Of a DNA stretch of 64,000 nt, positions 8,610-17,088 are shown piece by piece; position 1 is the stretch's first letter; each line of letters begins with the position of its first letter. The DNA comes from Marinobacter salinexigens. GTDB taxonomy: Bacteria; Pseudomonadota; Gammaproteobacteria; Pseudomonadales; Oleiphilaceae. The DNA lies in contig NZ_VTUU01000006.1 in NCBI RefSeq assembly GCF_008370345.1, positions 63,316-127,315 on the forward strand. Reading direction: 5' to 3'. The notes under the pieces are model-generated. The model searched no databases, was not told the DNA's origin, and saw nothing but the letters and a program-made list of their open reading frames with translations. A program made the position numbers and the translations under genes.

Positions 8610-10871
8610 GTGGGAAAACCACAAACGTCCACAAGAATTATAGAAAAAGGACTCCTTAATCCGGCGTTCCCGGCGATTATTTTCCTGCTTTTCCTCGCGT
8701 TTGCAGTAGGCCTCCGTCACGGCCTTATCCAACGTGACAATCAACTGATTCAGGCCAACCTCGTCAACGAGACGGTGGCCATGGCCAACATTCTGGAGCG
8801 CGAATTCACCGTTCATGCCACCGCCATCGCCCGCATGGCCCACCGCCTGGATGTCTCACCGGATACAGCCGAAGCCACCTGGCGCCGGGATGCCCGCCAC
8901 TATCTGGAGGATTTCGGGGTTTATCAGGCTATTGAATGGGTGGATCGCAATTTCATCATCCGCTGGCTGGAACCGCTGTCCCATGGCAACGAAAACGTCA
9001 TCGGGTTTAACGTCGCCTTCTCGGAACGACGCCGCCAGGCTCTCGAACAGGCCAGGGCGTCCGGCAGCTACGACATTTCCGGGGTTATTGATTTAAAACA
9101 GGGTGGTAAGGGGCTGGTCATCTATGCTCCGGTGGGTACAGGGGTTGCCAACAACGGTTTTATAGCCGGCGTGTTCAGGATGGAGACCCTGGCCCACTTG
9201 CTGCTGACAGAGCGGGTTCAGCAGCATTTTCAGATCAATATTCTCAATAACGGCAGCCTCAGTTACCAGCTTCATAACTCTGGTGCTACCAATACCGGGT
9301 TTTCCCACACGGAGTCCGTTGAGCTACCGACCCTGAACTGGTCCATCGCTCTGCAGCCTACCCAGGAATGGCTCGATAAACAACGCAGCTACTGGCCCAG
9401 TATCACATTCGCCTCCCTGGTCTTTATCGGGCTTCTCACCAGCCTGACAACCCTGTTGGTCCAGCTCATTCTGAAACGTAACCGCGCCCTGCTCAAAACC
9501 CGCCGGCAGCTGGATAGGGAAATTGATCAGCGTCACGCGGTCCAGCAGGATCTGGCACGCCTTGAGTCCACAGACACTCTTACCGGCCTCGCCAATCGAC
9601 GTTTTTTCATGGAAGACCTGTCCCACACCCTCAACATTGCAGACCGTCAGATGCGGCAGGTGGCGCTTATCCTGCTGGATCTGGATCGGTTCCAGATGCT
9701 TAACGATTCTCTCGGGCACCAGTTTGGCGATGAACTCCTGATCAAGGTGGCGGATCGCCTGAATCGCCTGAGCAGTGAACAGGCCCTGGTAGCCTACTCC
9801 GGCGGCGATGAATTCATGATCTGCCAGCAGCAGGTAGATGAAATTGATGATGTCATTCATTTACTGGGCCAGATCAAACAGTGCTTTGAACCGCCCTTCC
9901 GGATTCAGGGGGACGAGCATCAGGTAACGGCATCAATAGGTGTCGCGGTGTACCCCCAAAGCGGCCTGGACGCCGACACCCTGCTCCGGAATGCCGATGT
10001 CGCCCTTTACCGCGCCAAGGAGCAGGGTCGTAACAGCTATCAGTTCTACACGGAGGGTATGCAGGATCGCGAGATGATGCGCCTGGAGCTGGATAAGGAC
10101 CTCAGCCAGGCTCTGGCCAACGATGAATTCGTCCTGTTCTTCCAGCCTCAGCTGGATCTGCAGAGTTCGGAAATCAATAGTGTTGAGGCACTGATTCGCT
10201 GGCAACACCCACGCAGGGGCCTGCTGTCTCCCGCAGAATTCATCCCCCTCGCAGAAGAAAGCGGCCGCATTAACGACATTGGTCGCTGGGTAGTGATGGC
10301 CGCATGCCAGCAACTGGCCCGCTGGAAAGACACTCCCTATGAAAACCTGCGCATTGCGGTAAACCTGTCTGGCCGCGAGCTGGACGACGAAAATCTGGTG
10401 GATCATATCCGTGACACACTGAAGGCGGAGGGCGTGCCGGCAAACCGTCTGGAGGTGGAGCTGACCGAGGAGATTTTCATCCAGAACATTGAGCACAACC
10501 TGAATCAGCTGTCCCGGCTCCGTCAGCTGGGTGTTCATCTGGCCATAGACGATTTCGGAGTGGGTTATTCTTCCCTCGGTTACCTGAGAGACTTTCCCGT
10601 TGATCTCCTGAAGATCGACCGTTCATTCATTACTGATGTCACGGAGCGCCACGATGACGCTGTGATTACCCGTGCCGTCATCAATCTGGCCCATAACCTC
10701 GGCATTCATGTGGTGGCAGAGGGCGTTGAAACTGAAGACCAGCTCCGCTTCCTGAAGAGCCATGGCTGCAATCTGATCCAGGGTTATCTGATCAGCCGTC
10801 CGCTGCCATCGGAAGATCTGGAAATGGCCCTGGAAAAGGGCCTGCTGCTGCCAGCCAATGCGGTGAACTGA
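8610..10871 (+). CDS. CHASE-GGDEF-EAL c-di-GMP protein
   Basis: 753 residues, GTG start. A transmembrane segment at about residues 17-36, a periplasmic CHASE-like sensor (about 40-240) and a second membrane segment (about 263-287) are followed by GGDEF (about 320-480) and EAL (about 495-745). The cyclase motif GGDEF is intact but the RxxD I-site is absent. The EAL domain keeps EALIRW, ELTEEIF, DDFGVGYSS, KIDRSF and VAEGVE, so phosphodiesterase activity is likely. Which activity dominates cannot be read from sequence. Confidence 0.9.
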   Translation: MGKPQTSTRIIEKGLLNPAFPAIIFLLFLAFAVGLRHGLIQRDNQLIQANLVNETVAMANILEREFTVHATAIARMAHRLDVSPDTAEATWRRDARHYLEDFGVYQAIEWVDRNFIIRWLEPLSHGNENVIGFNVAFSERRRQALEQARASGSYDISGVIDLKQGGKGLVIYAPVGTGVANNGFIAGVFRMETLAHLLLTERVQQHFQINILNNGSLSYQLHNSGATNTGFSHTESVELPTLNWSIALQPTQEWLDKQRSYWPSITFASLVFIGLLTSLTTLLVQLILKRNRALLKTRRQLDREIDQRHAVQQDLARLESTDTLTGLANRRFFMEDLSHTLNIADRQMRQVALILLDLDRFQMLNDSLGHQFGDELLIKVADRLNRLSSEQALVAYSGGDEFMICQQQVDEIDDVIHLLGQIKQCFEPPFRIQGDEHQVTASIGVAVYPQSGLDADTLLRNADVALYRAKEQGRNSYQFYTEGMQDREMMRLELDKDLSQALANDEFVLFFQPQLDLQSSEINSVEALIRWQHPRRGLLSPAEFIPLAEESGRINDIGRWVVMAACQQLARWKDTPYENLRIAVNLSGRELDDENLVDHIRDTLKAEGVPANRLEVELTEEIFIQNIEHNLNQLSRLRQLGVHLAIDDFGVGYSSLGYLRDFPVDLLKIDRSFITDVTERHDDAVITRAVINLAHNLGIHVVAEGVETEDQLRFLKSHGCNLIQGYLISRPLPSEDLEMALEKGLLLPANAVN

Positions 10872-10931
10872 ATATGCCCATGCGCCACGCTAACTCCATC
10901 ATCGGAACACTTCTCCTGGAAACGTTTTGCC

Positions 10932-11246
10932 ATGGCAAGTAAATACCTGACTCCGGAACAGGATGCTCAACTTCGGCGCTGGGAGCGCTGGAATCGCAAT
11001 TATTTTTTGTTTGCTTTCCCCGCCATGGTGGTTGTTCTGGTGTTCAGCAGCCAGCTGGGACTCTCCAGCGGAGACAGTTGGAGCTCATTGGGCATTCTGA
11101 TCGCGGCCCTGGTGGCACCGATCATTGTTCTGCAACTCCGGCTCAAGTGCCCGGCCTGCGGGCACAAGATCGGCTGGCAGGCAAAGCTGATGGCCCCGGA
11201 TCAGTGCAAAACCTGCGGTACGTTTCTTCGCGCCAGACAACGCTGA
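10932..11246 (+). CDS. Small membrane protein with C-terminal zinc ribbon
   Basis: 104 residues with two hydrophobic segments (about residues 22-42 and 48-68), then a four-cysteine zinc-ribbon-like tail, CPACGHKIGW and CKTCGTFLR. Product unknown. It sits alone between the GGDEF-EAL gene and the copper module. A dyad starting 26 bases after its stop could act as its terminator or as the CueR operator for the next genes. Confidence 0.6.
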   Translation: MASKYLTPEQDAQLRRWERWNRNYFLFAFPAMVVVLVFSSQLGLSSGDSWSSLGILIAALVAPIIVLQLRLKCPACGHKIGWQAKLMAPDQCKTCGTFLRARQR

Positions 11247-11269
11247 TTTTTCCTTCCTGAAAAAAACCT

Positions 11270-11301
11270 TTGACCTGTGAGTTGCTCACAGGTTTTAGTC
11301 T
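11270..11301 (+). promoter_or_regulatory. MerR/CueR-type promoter and operator for the copper module
   Basis: TTGACC (11270-11275) and TAGTCT (11296-11301) form -35 and -10 boxes with a 20-base spacer, the over-long spacing typical of MerR-family promoters. The spacer carries a perfect 9-base dyad, ACCTGTGAG and CTCACAGGT, around TTG (11273-11293). The E. coli CueR operator of copA has the same ACCT...TTGCT...AGGT plan. The gene start is 235 bases downstream because repeat element A lies between. The dyad followed by TTTT could alternatively be a terminator. Confidence 0.7.
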
Positions 11302-11336
11302 AACTCCTATCTGATAAGCATCCGGTGCAGGTCGCA

Positions 11337-11440
11337 TTGGTCATATCAGTTCTTTCGAAAACCGCTGTGAATACGTCCCTGTACGCTTGCTCTACGCCAT
11401 CCATGGCTCCGAGCATTTTCGAAAGCACTGATATGACCAA
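11337..11440 (+). repeat. Variable-arm twin-hairpin element, copy A
   Basis: Left arm 11337-11361 and right arm 11416-11440 are 25-base inverted repeats with one mismatch. The 54-base core (11362-11415) runs from CCGCT to CCGAGCA and contains two small hairpins whose loops read TCCC and TCCA. The core matches copy E most closely (same CCGAGCA end). The arm sequence occurs nowhere else in the window as far as I can see. It lies between the CueR-type promoter and the merR gene, so it would be transcribed in the 5' leader. Confidence 0.9.
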
Positions 11441-11535
11441 CGCTGCGAAACACCGGCGTTGCCTGCTATGTCTGGTCGTGTTTCAAGGGCGAAGGCGATG
11501 ATCTGTATGAATGTTATCTGCAAGAGGGTTGTCTG

Positions 11536-11970
11536 ATGAAAGTAAAAGACATTGCCAACGCCGCGGGGGTCAACCCGGATACGGTCCGGTTCTACACCCG
11601 TGAGGGGCTTTTAAAGCCAACGCGCAATCCTGACAACAACTACCAGCAATACGGTGCGGACGATCTGCGGCGCTTGCGCTTTGCCCGCAAGGCCCGTCAG
11701 CTTGGTTTTTCGCTACCGGAGATCCGGAACATTCTGGGCGAAGCCGATGAGCACCACTCACCTTGCCCGATGGTTCGGGAGGTCTTCGAGACGCGGCTGG
11801 CCGAGGTAGAGCGGGAGATTTCCGAGTTGCAGCAACTTCGAGAACGAATGAAGAACGCCCTGAGTGCCTGGCAAGACATGCCAGACGGTACTCCGGACGG
11901 ACACACAATCTGCCGGTTGATCGAACACTGGGACGAACCCACAACACCCACTAATGGGAAAGGGGAATAA
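11536..11970 (+). CDS. MerR-family metal-responsive regulator of the copper module
   Basis: 144 residues. An N-terminal winged-helix MerR domain (MKVKDIANAAGVNPDTVRFY) is followed by a long dimerisation helix (about residues 80-110). Cys77 (HHSPCP) and Cys126 (HTICRLIEH) are candidate metal ligands. Their spacing is closer to the ZntR/CadR/PbrR branch than to the paired C-terminal cysteines of E. coli CueR. Adjacency to copA (3 bases) and the CueR-like operator suggest copper sensing. The ATG at 11536 has an AGAGG ribosome site. Confidence 0.85.
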   Translation: MKVKDIANAAGVNPDTVRFYTREGLLKPTRNPDNNYQQYGADDLRRLRFARKARQLGFSLPEIRNILGEADEHHSPCPMVREVFETRLAEVEREISELQQLRERMKNALSAWQDMPDGTPDGHTICRLIEHWDEPTTPTNGKGE

Positions 11971-11973
11971 CCG

Positions 11974-14571
11974 ATGACTGAAGTTGCCGAATTGCACCCG
12001 GCCCTCTCCATTTCCGGAGCGAGTTGCCAGGGGTGTGCAAAGAAGATTCGTCATGCACTGGAGCCGCTGACCGGCGATACCGAACTGGTTGCGGTAGACC
12101 TCGAGAAGCAGACCGTTGCCCTCCCGGAAGGTCTTGATCTTGAGGACGCGGCTCGCCGTGTCACTGAGGCGGGTTATCCTGCTGAGCGCCTGGAGGAATT
12201 TACCGAAAAACCGTCGGGCTGCTGTTCCTCCAAAGATTCGGCCAGTAAACCGCATCAAAGCGACGCAATCCACGAGCACGGAAGCAACCCTGAGCCCGAG
12301 GCCGTACCCAGCTCGCCAGAGGGAGACCAGATCAATCTTTCAGTGACCGGTGCTACCTGTGCGTCCTGTGTAAATACCATTGAAAAAGCGATCCTGTCAG
12401 TCGCTGGTGTCACCCACGCTCACATGAACCTGGCCGACAACACGGCTACAGCGTCCGGGAATGTGGATCCCGCGGCAGTGGTCAGGGCCATCGAAAGCTC
12501 CGGCTACGGCGCCACTGTGATCGAGAATGCCGATGAGGCAGATGAGCGCAAGCAAGCGGAGGATCGGAAACTCTATAAATCCCTGCTGATCAAGATGGCG
12601 GTGAGCCTGTCTCTGGGGGTGGGTCTGATGGCCTGGGGTCTGTTGTCCAGCTCGATGATGGTGACCGAGGCAAATCAGGGAACATGGCTGACGCTGGGGG
12701 GTATCACATTCCTGGTGATGGCCCTGACCGGCGGTCATTTCTATATTGGTGCTGCCAAGGCGTTCCGGCACCACAATGCCAACATGGATACCCTGATTGC
12801 CCTGGGCACCGGCACGGCCTGGTTGTACTCCATCGTGGTTGCCAGTGTGCCAGAGCTACTGCCCGAGATGGCCCGACACGTGTATTTTGAGGCCTCGGCG
12901 ATGATCATCGGCCTGATTAACCTGGGCCAGGCGCTTGAGTTGCGCGCCAAGGGCAAGACATCGGAAGCGGTTCGCCGTCTGTTGGATCTTCGGGCCAAGA
13001 CTGCCCGGGTGATCCGGGATGGCGAGGAATACGACATTCCGGTAGAGGATGTTCGCAAAGGGGATCAGGTTCGCGTCCGGCCCGGTGAGAAGATTCCTGT
13101 GGACGGCGTCATCAGCGAGGGCAATACCCGGATCGATGAGAGCATGTTGACCGGCGAACCCATGCCAGTCAGCAAAAAAGAAGGCGATGAAGTCTCTGCC
13201 GGTACTCTGAATGCTCACGGTTCGATTATCTACAGGGCTACCCGGGTGGGCAGTGAAACCGCCCTCGCCCAGATTATCAGGTTGGTGAAAAAAGCCCAGG
13301 GCTCCAAACCGGCCATCGGACGCCTTGCGGACAAAATTTCATCGGTCTTTGTACCCACGGTCATGATCATTGCGGTGATTTCAGCCCTGGTCTGGTACAA
13401 CGTCGGGCCGGATCCCGCGATCGTTCACATGATGGTCGCAGCGACCACCGTTCTGATTATTGCCTGCCCCTGTGCCCTTGGCCTGGCTACGCCCATGTCC
13501 GTCATGGTCGGTGTTGGTAAGGCGGCGGAATATGGTGCCCTGATCCGTCAAGGGGATGCTCTGCAGACGGCCGGAAAGCTGGATCTGGTCATTCTCGACA
13601 AGACCGGAACCATCACCGAGGGCCATCCAGCGGTCACCCGGATGCACGCTGTCAACGGTGACGAACGCCAACTACTCGCTCTCGCCGCCGGTCTGGAACA
13701 ACATTCCGAACACCCATTGGCAGAAGCCATACTGGCCAAAGCGAAAGACATCAAAGTCGCACCTGAAAAGGTAACCGGGTTCGAAGTGCTCAATGGCAAG
13801 GGGGTAACCGGTGCACATGAGGGTCGGACGATTCGCCTGGGCAACCGGCGCTGGCTGGAACATGAGGGGTTAGACCTGGCGTCTCTGTCGAATGCCGCAA
13901 CAACGATTACCGACGAAGCCGGGACTCCTTTGTTTCTCGCTGCAGATAACGAGGTAATCGGGGTGATCGGCGTCGCCGATGCGATCAAGCCCGACTCCAA
14001 GGCAGCGATTGAGCGCCTGCACAAAGCCGGGATCAAGGTGATGATGGTAACCGGCGACGTCGACGCTACCGCCAGGGCCATTGCCACCAAAGCTGGCATC
14101 GACGATTACCGGGCCGAAGTACTGCCTGAGGATAAAGCCGAGGTGGTCAGCGACATGCGCCGCAAGGGATACACCGTCGCCATGGTCGGTGATGGCATTA
14201 ACGATGCCCCGGCTCTGGCAGCCTCCGACGTGGGCTTTGCCATCGGAACCGGTACAGACATTGCCATAGAGAGCGCCGCTATTACCCTGATGCGCGGCTC
14301 CCTTCACGGGGTTCCGGATGCCATAGAGATTTCCCGGGCCACGGTAAAAAACATTCACCAGAACCTGTTCGGTGCCTTCATATACAACTCCCTGGGTATA
14401 CCAGTGGCAGCCGGCGTGCTTTACCCTTTATGGGGCATTCTGATGAGTCCGATACTGGCTGGAGCAGCCATGTCACTGTCATCGGTCACCGTCGTTACCA
14501 ACGCCAACCGGCTACGGTTGTTCAGGACCAGCCAACCTGAAACAAACACCCCACGACAGGAGCGGAACTGA
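11974..14571 (+). CDS. copA: Copper-exporting P-type ATPase CopA
   Basis: 865-residue P1B-type ATPase that exports Cu(I) across the inner membrane. Two N-terminal heavy-metal-associated domains carry CxxC (CQGC at residues 18-21, CASC at about 130-133), joined by a linker with CC and scattered His. Later come the transmembrane CPC motif (about 496-498), the phosphorylation motif DKTGT (about 541), HPLAEA (about 579) and GDGINDAP (about 738). It follows the MerR gene by 3 bases and overlaps the next small gene by one base (TGATG). Confidence 0.95.
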   Translation: MTEVAELHPALSISGASCQGCAKKIRHALEPLTGDTELVAVDLEKQTVALPEGLDLEDAARRVTEAGYPAERLEEFTEKPSGCCSSKDSASKPHQSDAIHEHGSNPEPEAVPSSPEGDQINLSVTGATCASCVNTIEKAILSVAGVTHAHMNLADNTATASGNVDPAAVVRAIESSGYGATVIENADEADERKQAEDRKLYKSLLIKMAVSLSLGVGLMAWGLLSSSMMVTEANQGTWLTLGGITFLVMALTGGHFYIGAAKAFRHHNANMDTLIALGTGTAWLYSIVVASVPELLPEMARHVYFEASAMIIGLINLGQALELRAKGKTSEAVRRLLDLRAKTARVIRDGEEYDIPVEDVRKGDQVRVRPGEKIPVDGVISEGNTRIDESMLTGEPMPVSKKEGDEVSAGTLNAHGSIIYRATRVGSETALAQIIRLVKKAQGSKPAIGRLADKISSVFVPTVMIIAVISALVWYNVGPDPAIVHMMVAATTVLIIACPCALGLATPMSVMVGVGKAAEYGALIRQGDALQTAGKLDLVILDKTGTITEGHPAVTRMHAVNGDERQLLALAAGLEQHSEHPLAEAILAKAKDIKVAPEKVTGFEVLNGKGVTGAHEGRTIRLGNRRWLEHEGLDLASLSNAATTITDEAGTPLFLAADNEVIGVIGVADAIKPDSKAAIERLHKAGIKVMMVTGDVDATARAIATKAGIDDYRAEVLPEDKAEVVSDMRRKGYTVAMVGDGINDAPALAASDVGFAIGTGTDIAIESAAITLMRGSLHGVPDAIEISRATVKNIHQNLFGAFIYNSLGIPVAAGVLYPLWGILMSPILAGAAMSLSSVTVVTNANRLRLFRTSQPETNTPRQERN

Positions 14572-14681
14572 TGGAAACATTACTGGTCAACGCTGGAGGT
14601 ATCGCCCTGATTGCAGCCATCGTCTGGTGGTTCTGGTTATCCGGCTCTGGCAACAACGATTCACATGAACATCATCACTGA
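14571..14681 (+). CDS. 36-residue membrane peptide with His-rich tail
   Basis: The ATG overlaps the copA stop (TGATG), strong evidence for translational coupling. It encodes one transmembrane helix (GGIALIAAIVWWFWL) and a short polar tail ending HEHHH. The WWFWL helix resembles the N-terminal anchor of small cupredoxin-domain proteins encoded in some copper operons, but no cupredoxin domain follows. It could hold copper at the periplasmic face or assist CopA; this is inference from position and the His cluster. Confidence 0.65.
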   Translation: METLLVNAGGIALIAAIVWWFWLSGSGNNDSHEHHH

Positions 14682-14691
14682 GGTATCAACC

Positions 14692-15141
14692 ATGAGAAAA
14701 GTCACGCTGGCCATGGCCCTGACCGGTGCTATCGGATTCACCACGCCGCTGATGGCGGCAACCGCTGCCCAGAGCATTCATGTCTACAAATCACCAACCT
14801 GCGGGTGTTGTAAAGACTGGGTCAAGCACCTGGAAGACAACGGTTTTGACGTGGAAGTCACCGAAACCCAGAACCTCAATCCGATCAAGATGGATGCCGG
14901 ACTGACACCCGCGCTCGCCAGCTGCCATACAGCGTTCATTGGCGACTATGTGATTGAGGGTCACGTACCGGCAGCCGATATCCAGCGGCTGGTAGCCGAG
15001 GCTCCCGATGCACGGGGACTGTCTGTTCCGGGGATGCCGATGGGGTCACCGGGCATGGAGATCGGTAACCGAAAGGATCATTATCAGGTTCTGATGTTTA
15101 ACCACCAGGGACAAACCCGGGTGTTCTCAGAATACAACTGA
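14692..15141 (+). CDS. Exported DUF411 metal-binding protein
   Basis: 149 residues. A Sec signal peptide (about residues 1-21, ending LMAATA) precedes a DUF411 domain with the hallmark CGCC motif (SPTCGCCKDW, about residues 37-46). A later conserved Cys-His pair (ASCHTAFI) and GHVPAADI are also present. DUF411 proteins are typically found with copper resistance genes. It starts 10 bases after the 36-residue peptide gene. The ATG at 14692 is chosen because it begins the signal peptide; the longer frame upstream covers the small gene. Confidence 0.85.
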   Translation: MRKVTLAMALTGAIGFTTPLMAATAAQSIHVYKSPTCGCCKDWVKHLEDNGFDVEVTETQNLNPIKMDAGLTPALASCHTAFIGDYVIEGHVPAADIQRLVAEAPDARGLSVPGMPMGSPGMEIGNRKDHYQVLMFNHQGQTRVFSEYN

Positions 15142-15155
15142 GACTCTGTGTTTGC

Positions 15156-15188
15156 GGCATCAACGACCGTCCTCCATCCGTTGATGCC
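15156..15188 (+). terminator. Stem-loop after the copper module
   Basis: GGCATCAACG (15156-15165) and CGTTGATGCC (15179-15188) form a perfect 10-base stem with a 13-base loop, 15 bases after the DUF411 stop. There is no T-run, so it is either a factor-dependent terminator or an mRNA-stabilising 3' hairpin. Confidence 0.4.
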
Positions 15189-15301
15189 CGCTTTCCAGGC
15201 AGTGCCAACTTTTAGTCAGACTGTCCATTTTCTCTACAATCCACCTCTGTCCTGTTCTATCATTGTCATTAGTTAATGCAAATACCTGACAGGACCGCCC
15301 C

Positions 15302-17017
15302 TTGAGTTTGAAAACCCGCATCATCGGCCTTGCCGCCACGCTGATGATCGTCGCATCCCTGGCGTCATGGCTGGCCTATCAGGCACTGTCCGAAGACATT
15401 ATCGAACGCTGGGGCCAGCAGGTCGCCGAGATACAGGTCCGCTATGACAGCGCCCGGCTGCTGCAATCTCTTGAACGGGAGATCGGTCTCGCCAAGCAGA
15501 TGGCCAACTCCCAGGCCCTCATCAGTTGGGCCCAGACCCCGGACAACGACACCTTGGCGGCCGAAGCGATCAGGCAAATGGAGAGTTTCCGGGATAACTT
15601 CCGGGACAACAGCTACTTTGTCGCGCTCCGCAAGAATGGCCATTACTACTACAACAACGCCGCTAACGAGTTTGCCGACAATCAGTTCCGTTATGTCCTC
15701 GAGCCCGATAACCCGGACAACGCCTGGTTCTACCAACTGATCGAGGAAAACCGCGACTTTCACCTGAACGTCAATCCAGACGTTGAGCTTGGCGTCACCA
15801 AACTGTGGATCGACGTCGTGATGAGAAATGCCAACGGCGAGGCTGTCGGACTCGTAGGTACAGGTCTGAACCTCGACAGTTTCCTCCAGGACATTGTAGA
15901 CATCGGCCAGGACGGCATCACAACCCTGTTCGTTGACTACAATGGCGCCATCCAGCTCTATCGTGATCGCAACTACATCGATTTCGCCAGCTTAGTTAAA
16001 CCTGAAGGCCAGAAGAATACCGTCGACCTGCTGTTTGACGAAACTGAAGACAAACAGAAAATACTGGGCATGCTGCAACTGCTGAAAAAGCGCGATCAGG
16101 CCGGCGAGGTGGAAAGTGGTTTTGTCATGGTCGATGGCCAGAAACAACTCGCTGGCGTTGCCTACCTGCCCACCATTGGCTGGTTCGAGATCACCCTGCT
16201 GGATCTCAACACACTACTGCCCAACAGCTATCTCTGGCCTTTGCTGGGCGTGTTCCTGGCCGCACTGATTCTCACGCTCGTGCTGTTCCACACCATCATC
16301 CAGTCCAAGATACTCAAACCGATCACCACGCTTGAGAAGGCTGTGGAGGAGGTCCGGGGCGGCAGTTTTGAATTGCCACGCCTAGATAAGCCCGATAATG
16401 AAATTGGCCGGCTTTCACACCACTTCGAACAGATGGTAGATGCACTGGGCAACACCACACGCGAGCTGGAAGACAAGGTGGCCCAACGTACCGATGAGCT
16501 CAACCGCCTGGCACGTATCGACCCCCTGACCAGCCTGAAAAACCGCCGTGGCCTGGATGAAACCATGGAAGAGGAAATCCAGCGGGCGCGACGTCAGGGA
16601 AGCCGGTTTGGCGTGATCTGGATCGATGTCGATCACTTCAAGTCAATCAACGATCAACAGGGCCACCAGATTGGTGACCAGATTCTCTGCCGGGTCGCGC
16701 TCTGGCTAAAGGCGGGAGTACGCCCCTACGATCACCCCGGACGATGGGGAGGCGATGAATTCGTCGTTATTCTGTCCCCCTGTGATCCGGACACCCTGGC
16801 GGATATTGCCCATCGCATCCGCCAAATGGTGGAAAGAGAAAGCGAGCGCAGTGGAACTCCGGTCACCGTCAGCGTCGGAGCCTATCTGGCGGAAGCTGGC
16901 GAAACCAGTGACTCCATACTCCACCATGCAGACAGTGCTCTGTATGACGCTAAGCGCAATGGCCGCAACCGGGTGTGTATAAACACGACGGAAGGCGAAG
17001 AGATTAACCCACTGTAA
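15302..17017 (+). CDS. dCache-HAMP-GGDEF diguanylate cyclase
   Basis: 571 residues, TTG start. One N-terminal membrane segment (about residues 8-27), a large periplasmic double-Cache-like sensor (about 35-300), a second membrane segment (about 308-332), a HAMP linker and a GGDEF domain (about 400-565). The active site WGGDEF is intact, and an RPYD I-site lies five residues upstream, so a feedback-inhibited cyclase is expected. It is monocistronic by spacing. The TTG start is accepted because it sits directly before the membrane helix and after an AGGA. Confidence 0.88.
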   Translation: MSLKTRIIGLAATLMIVASLASWLAYQALSEDIIERWGQQVAEIQVRYDSARLLQSLEREIGLAKQMANSQALISWAQTPDNDTLAAEAIRQMESFRDNFRDNSYFVALRKNGHYYYNNAANEFADNQFRYVLEPDNPDNAWFYQLIEENRDFHLNVNPDVELGVTKLWIDVVMRNANGEAVGLVGTGLNLDSFLQDIVDIGQDGITTLFVDYNGAIQLYRDRNYIDFASLVKPEGQKNTVDLLFDETEDKQKILGMLQLLKKRDQAGEVESGFVMVDGQKQLAGVAYLPTIGWFEITLLDLNTLLPNSYLWPLLGVFLAALILTLVLFHTIIQSKILKPITTLEKAVEEVRGGSFELPRLDKPDNEIGRLSHHFEQMVDALGNTTRELEDKVAQRTDELNRLARIDPLTSLKNRRGLDETMEEEIQRARRQGSRFGVIWIDVDHFKSINDQQGHQIGDQILCRVALWLKAGVRPYDHPGRWGGDEFVVILSPCDPDTLADIAHRIRQMVERESERSGTPVTVSVGAYLAEAGETSDSILHHADSALYDAKRNGRNRVCINTTEGEEINPL

Positions 17018-17088
17018 CGGGTCTGACTCACACAGCCATAACCGCTATACTCCGCCCCAACATCCATTTTTACCAACCAGGTTACTTC

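Noticed and set aside
11437..11535. Cys-rich in-frame extension before the MerR start
   Set aside because: A stop lies at 11434-11436, there is no upstream start codon with a ribosome site, and the ATG at 11536 has AGAGG and the standard MerR N terminus.
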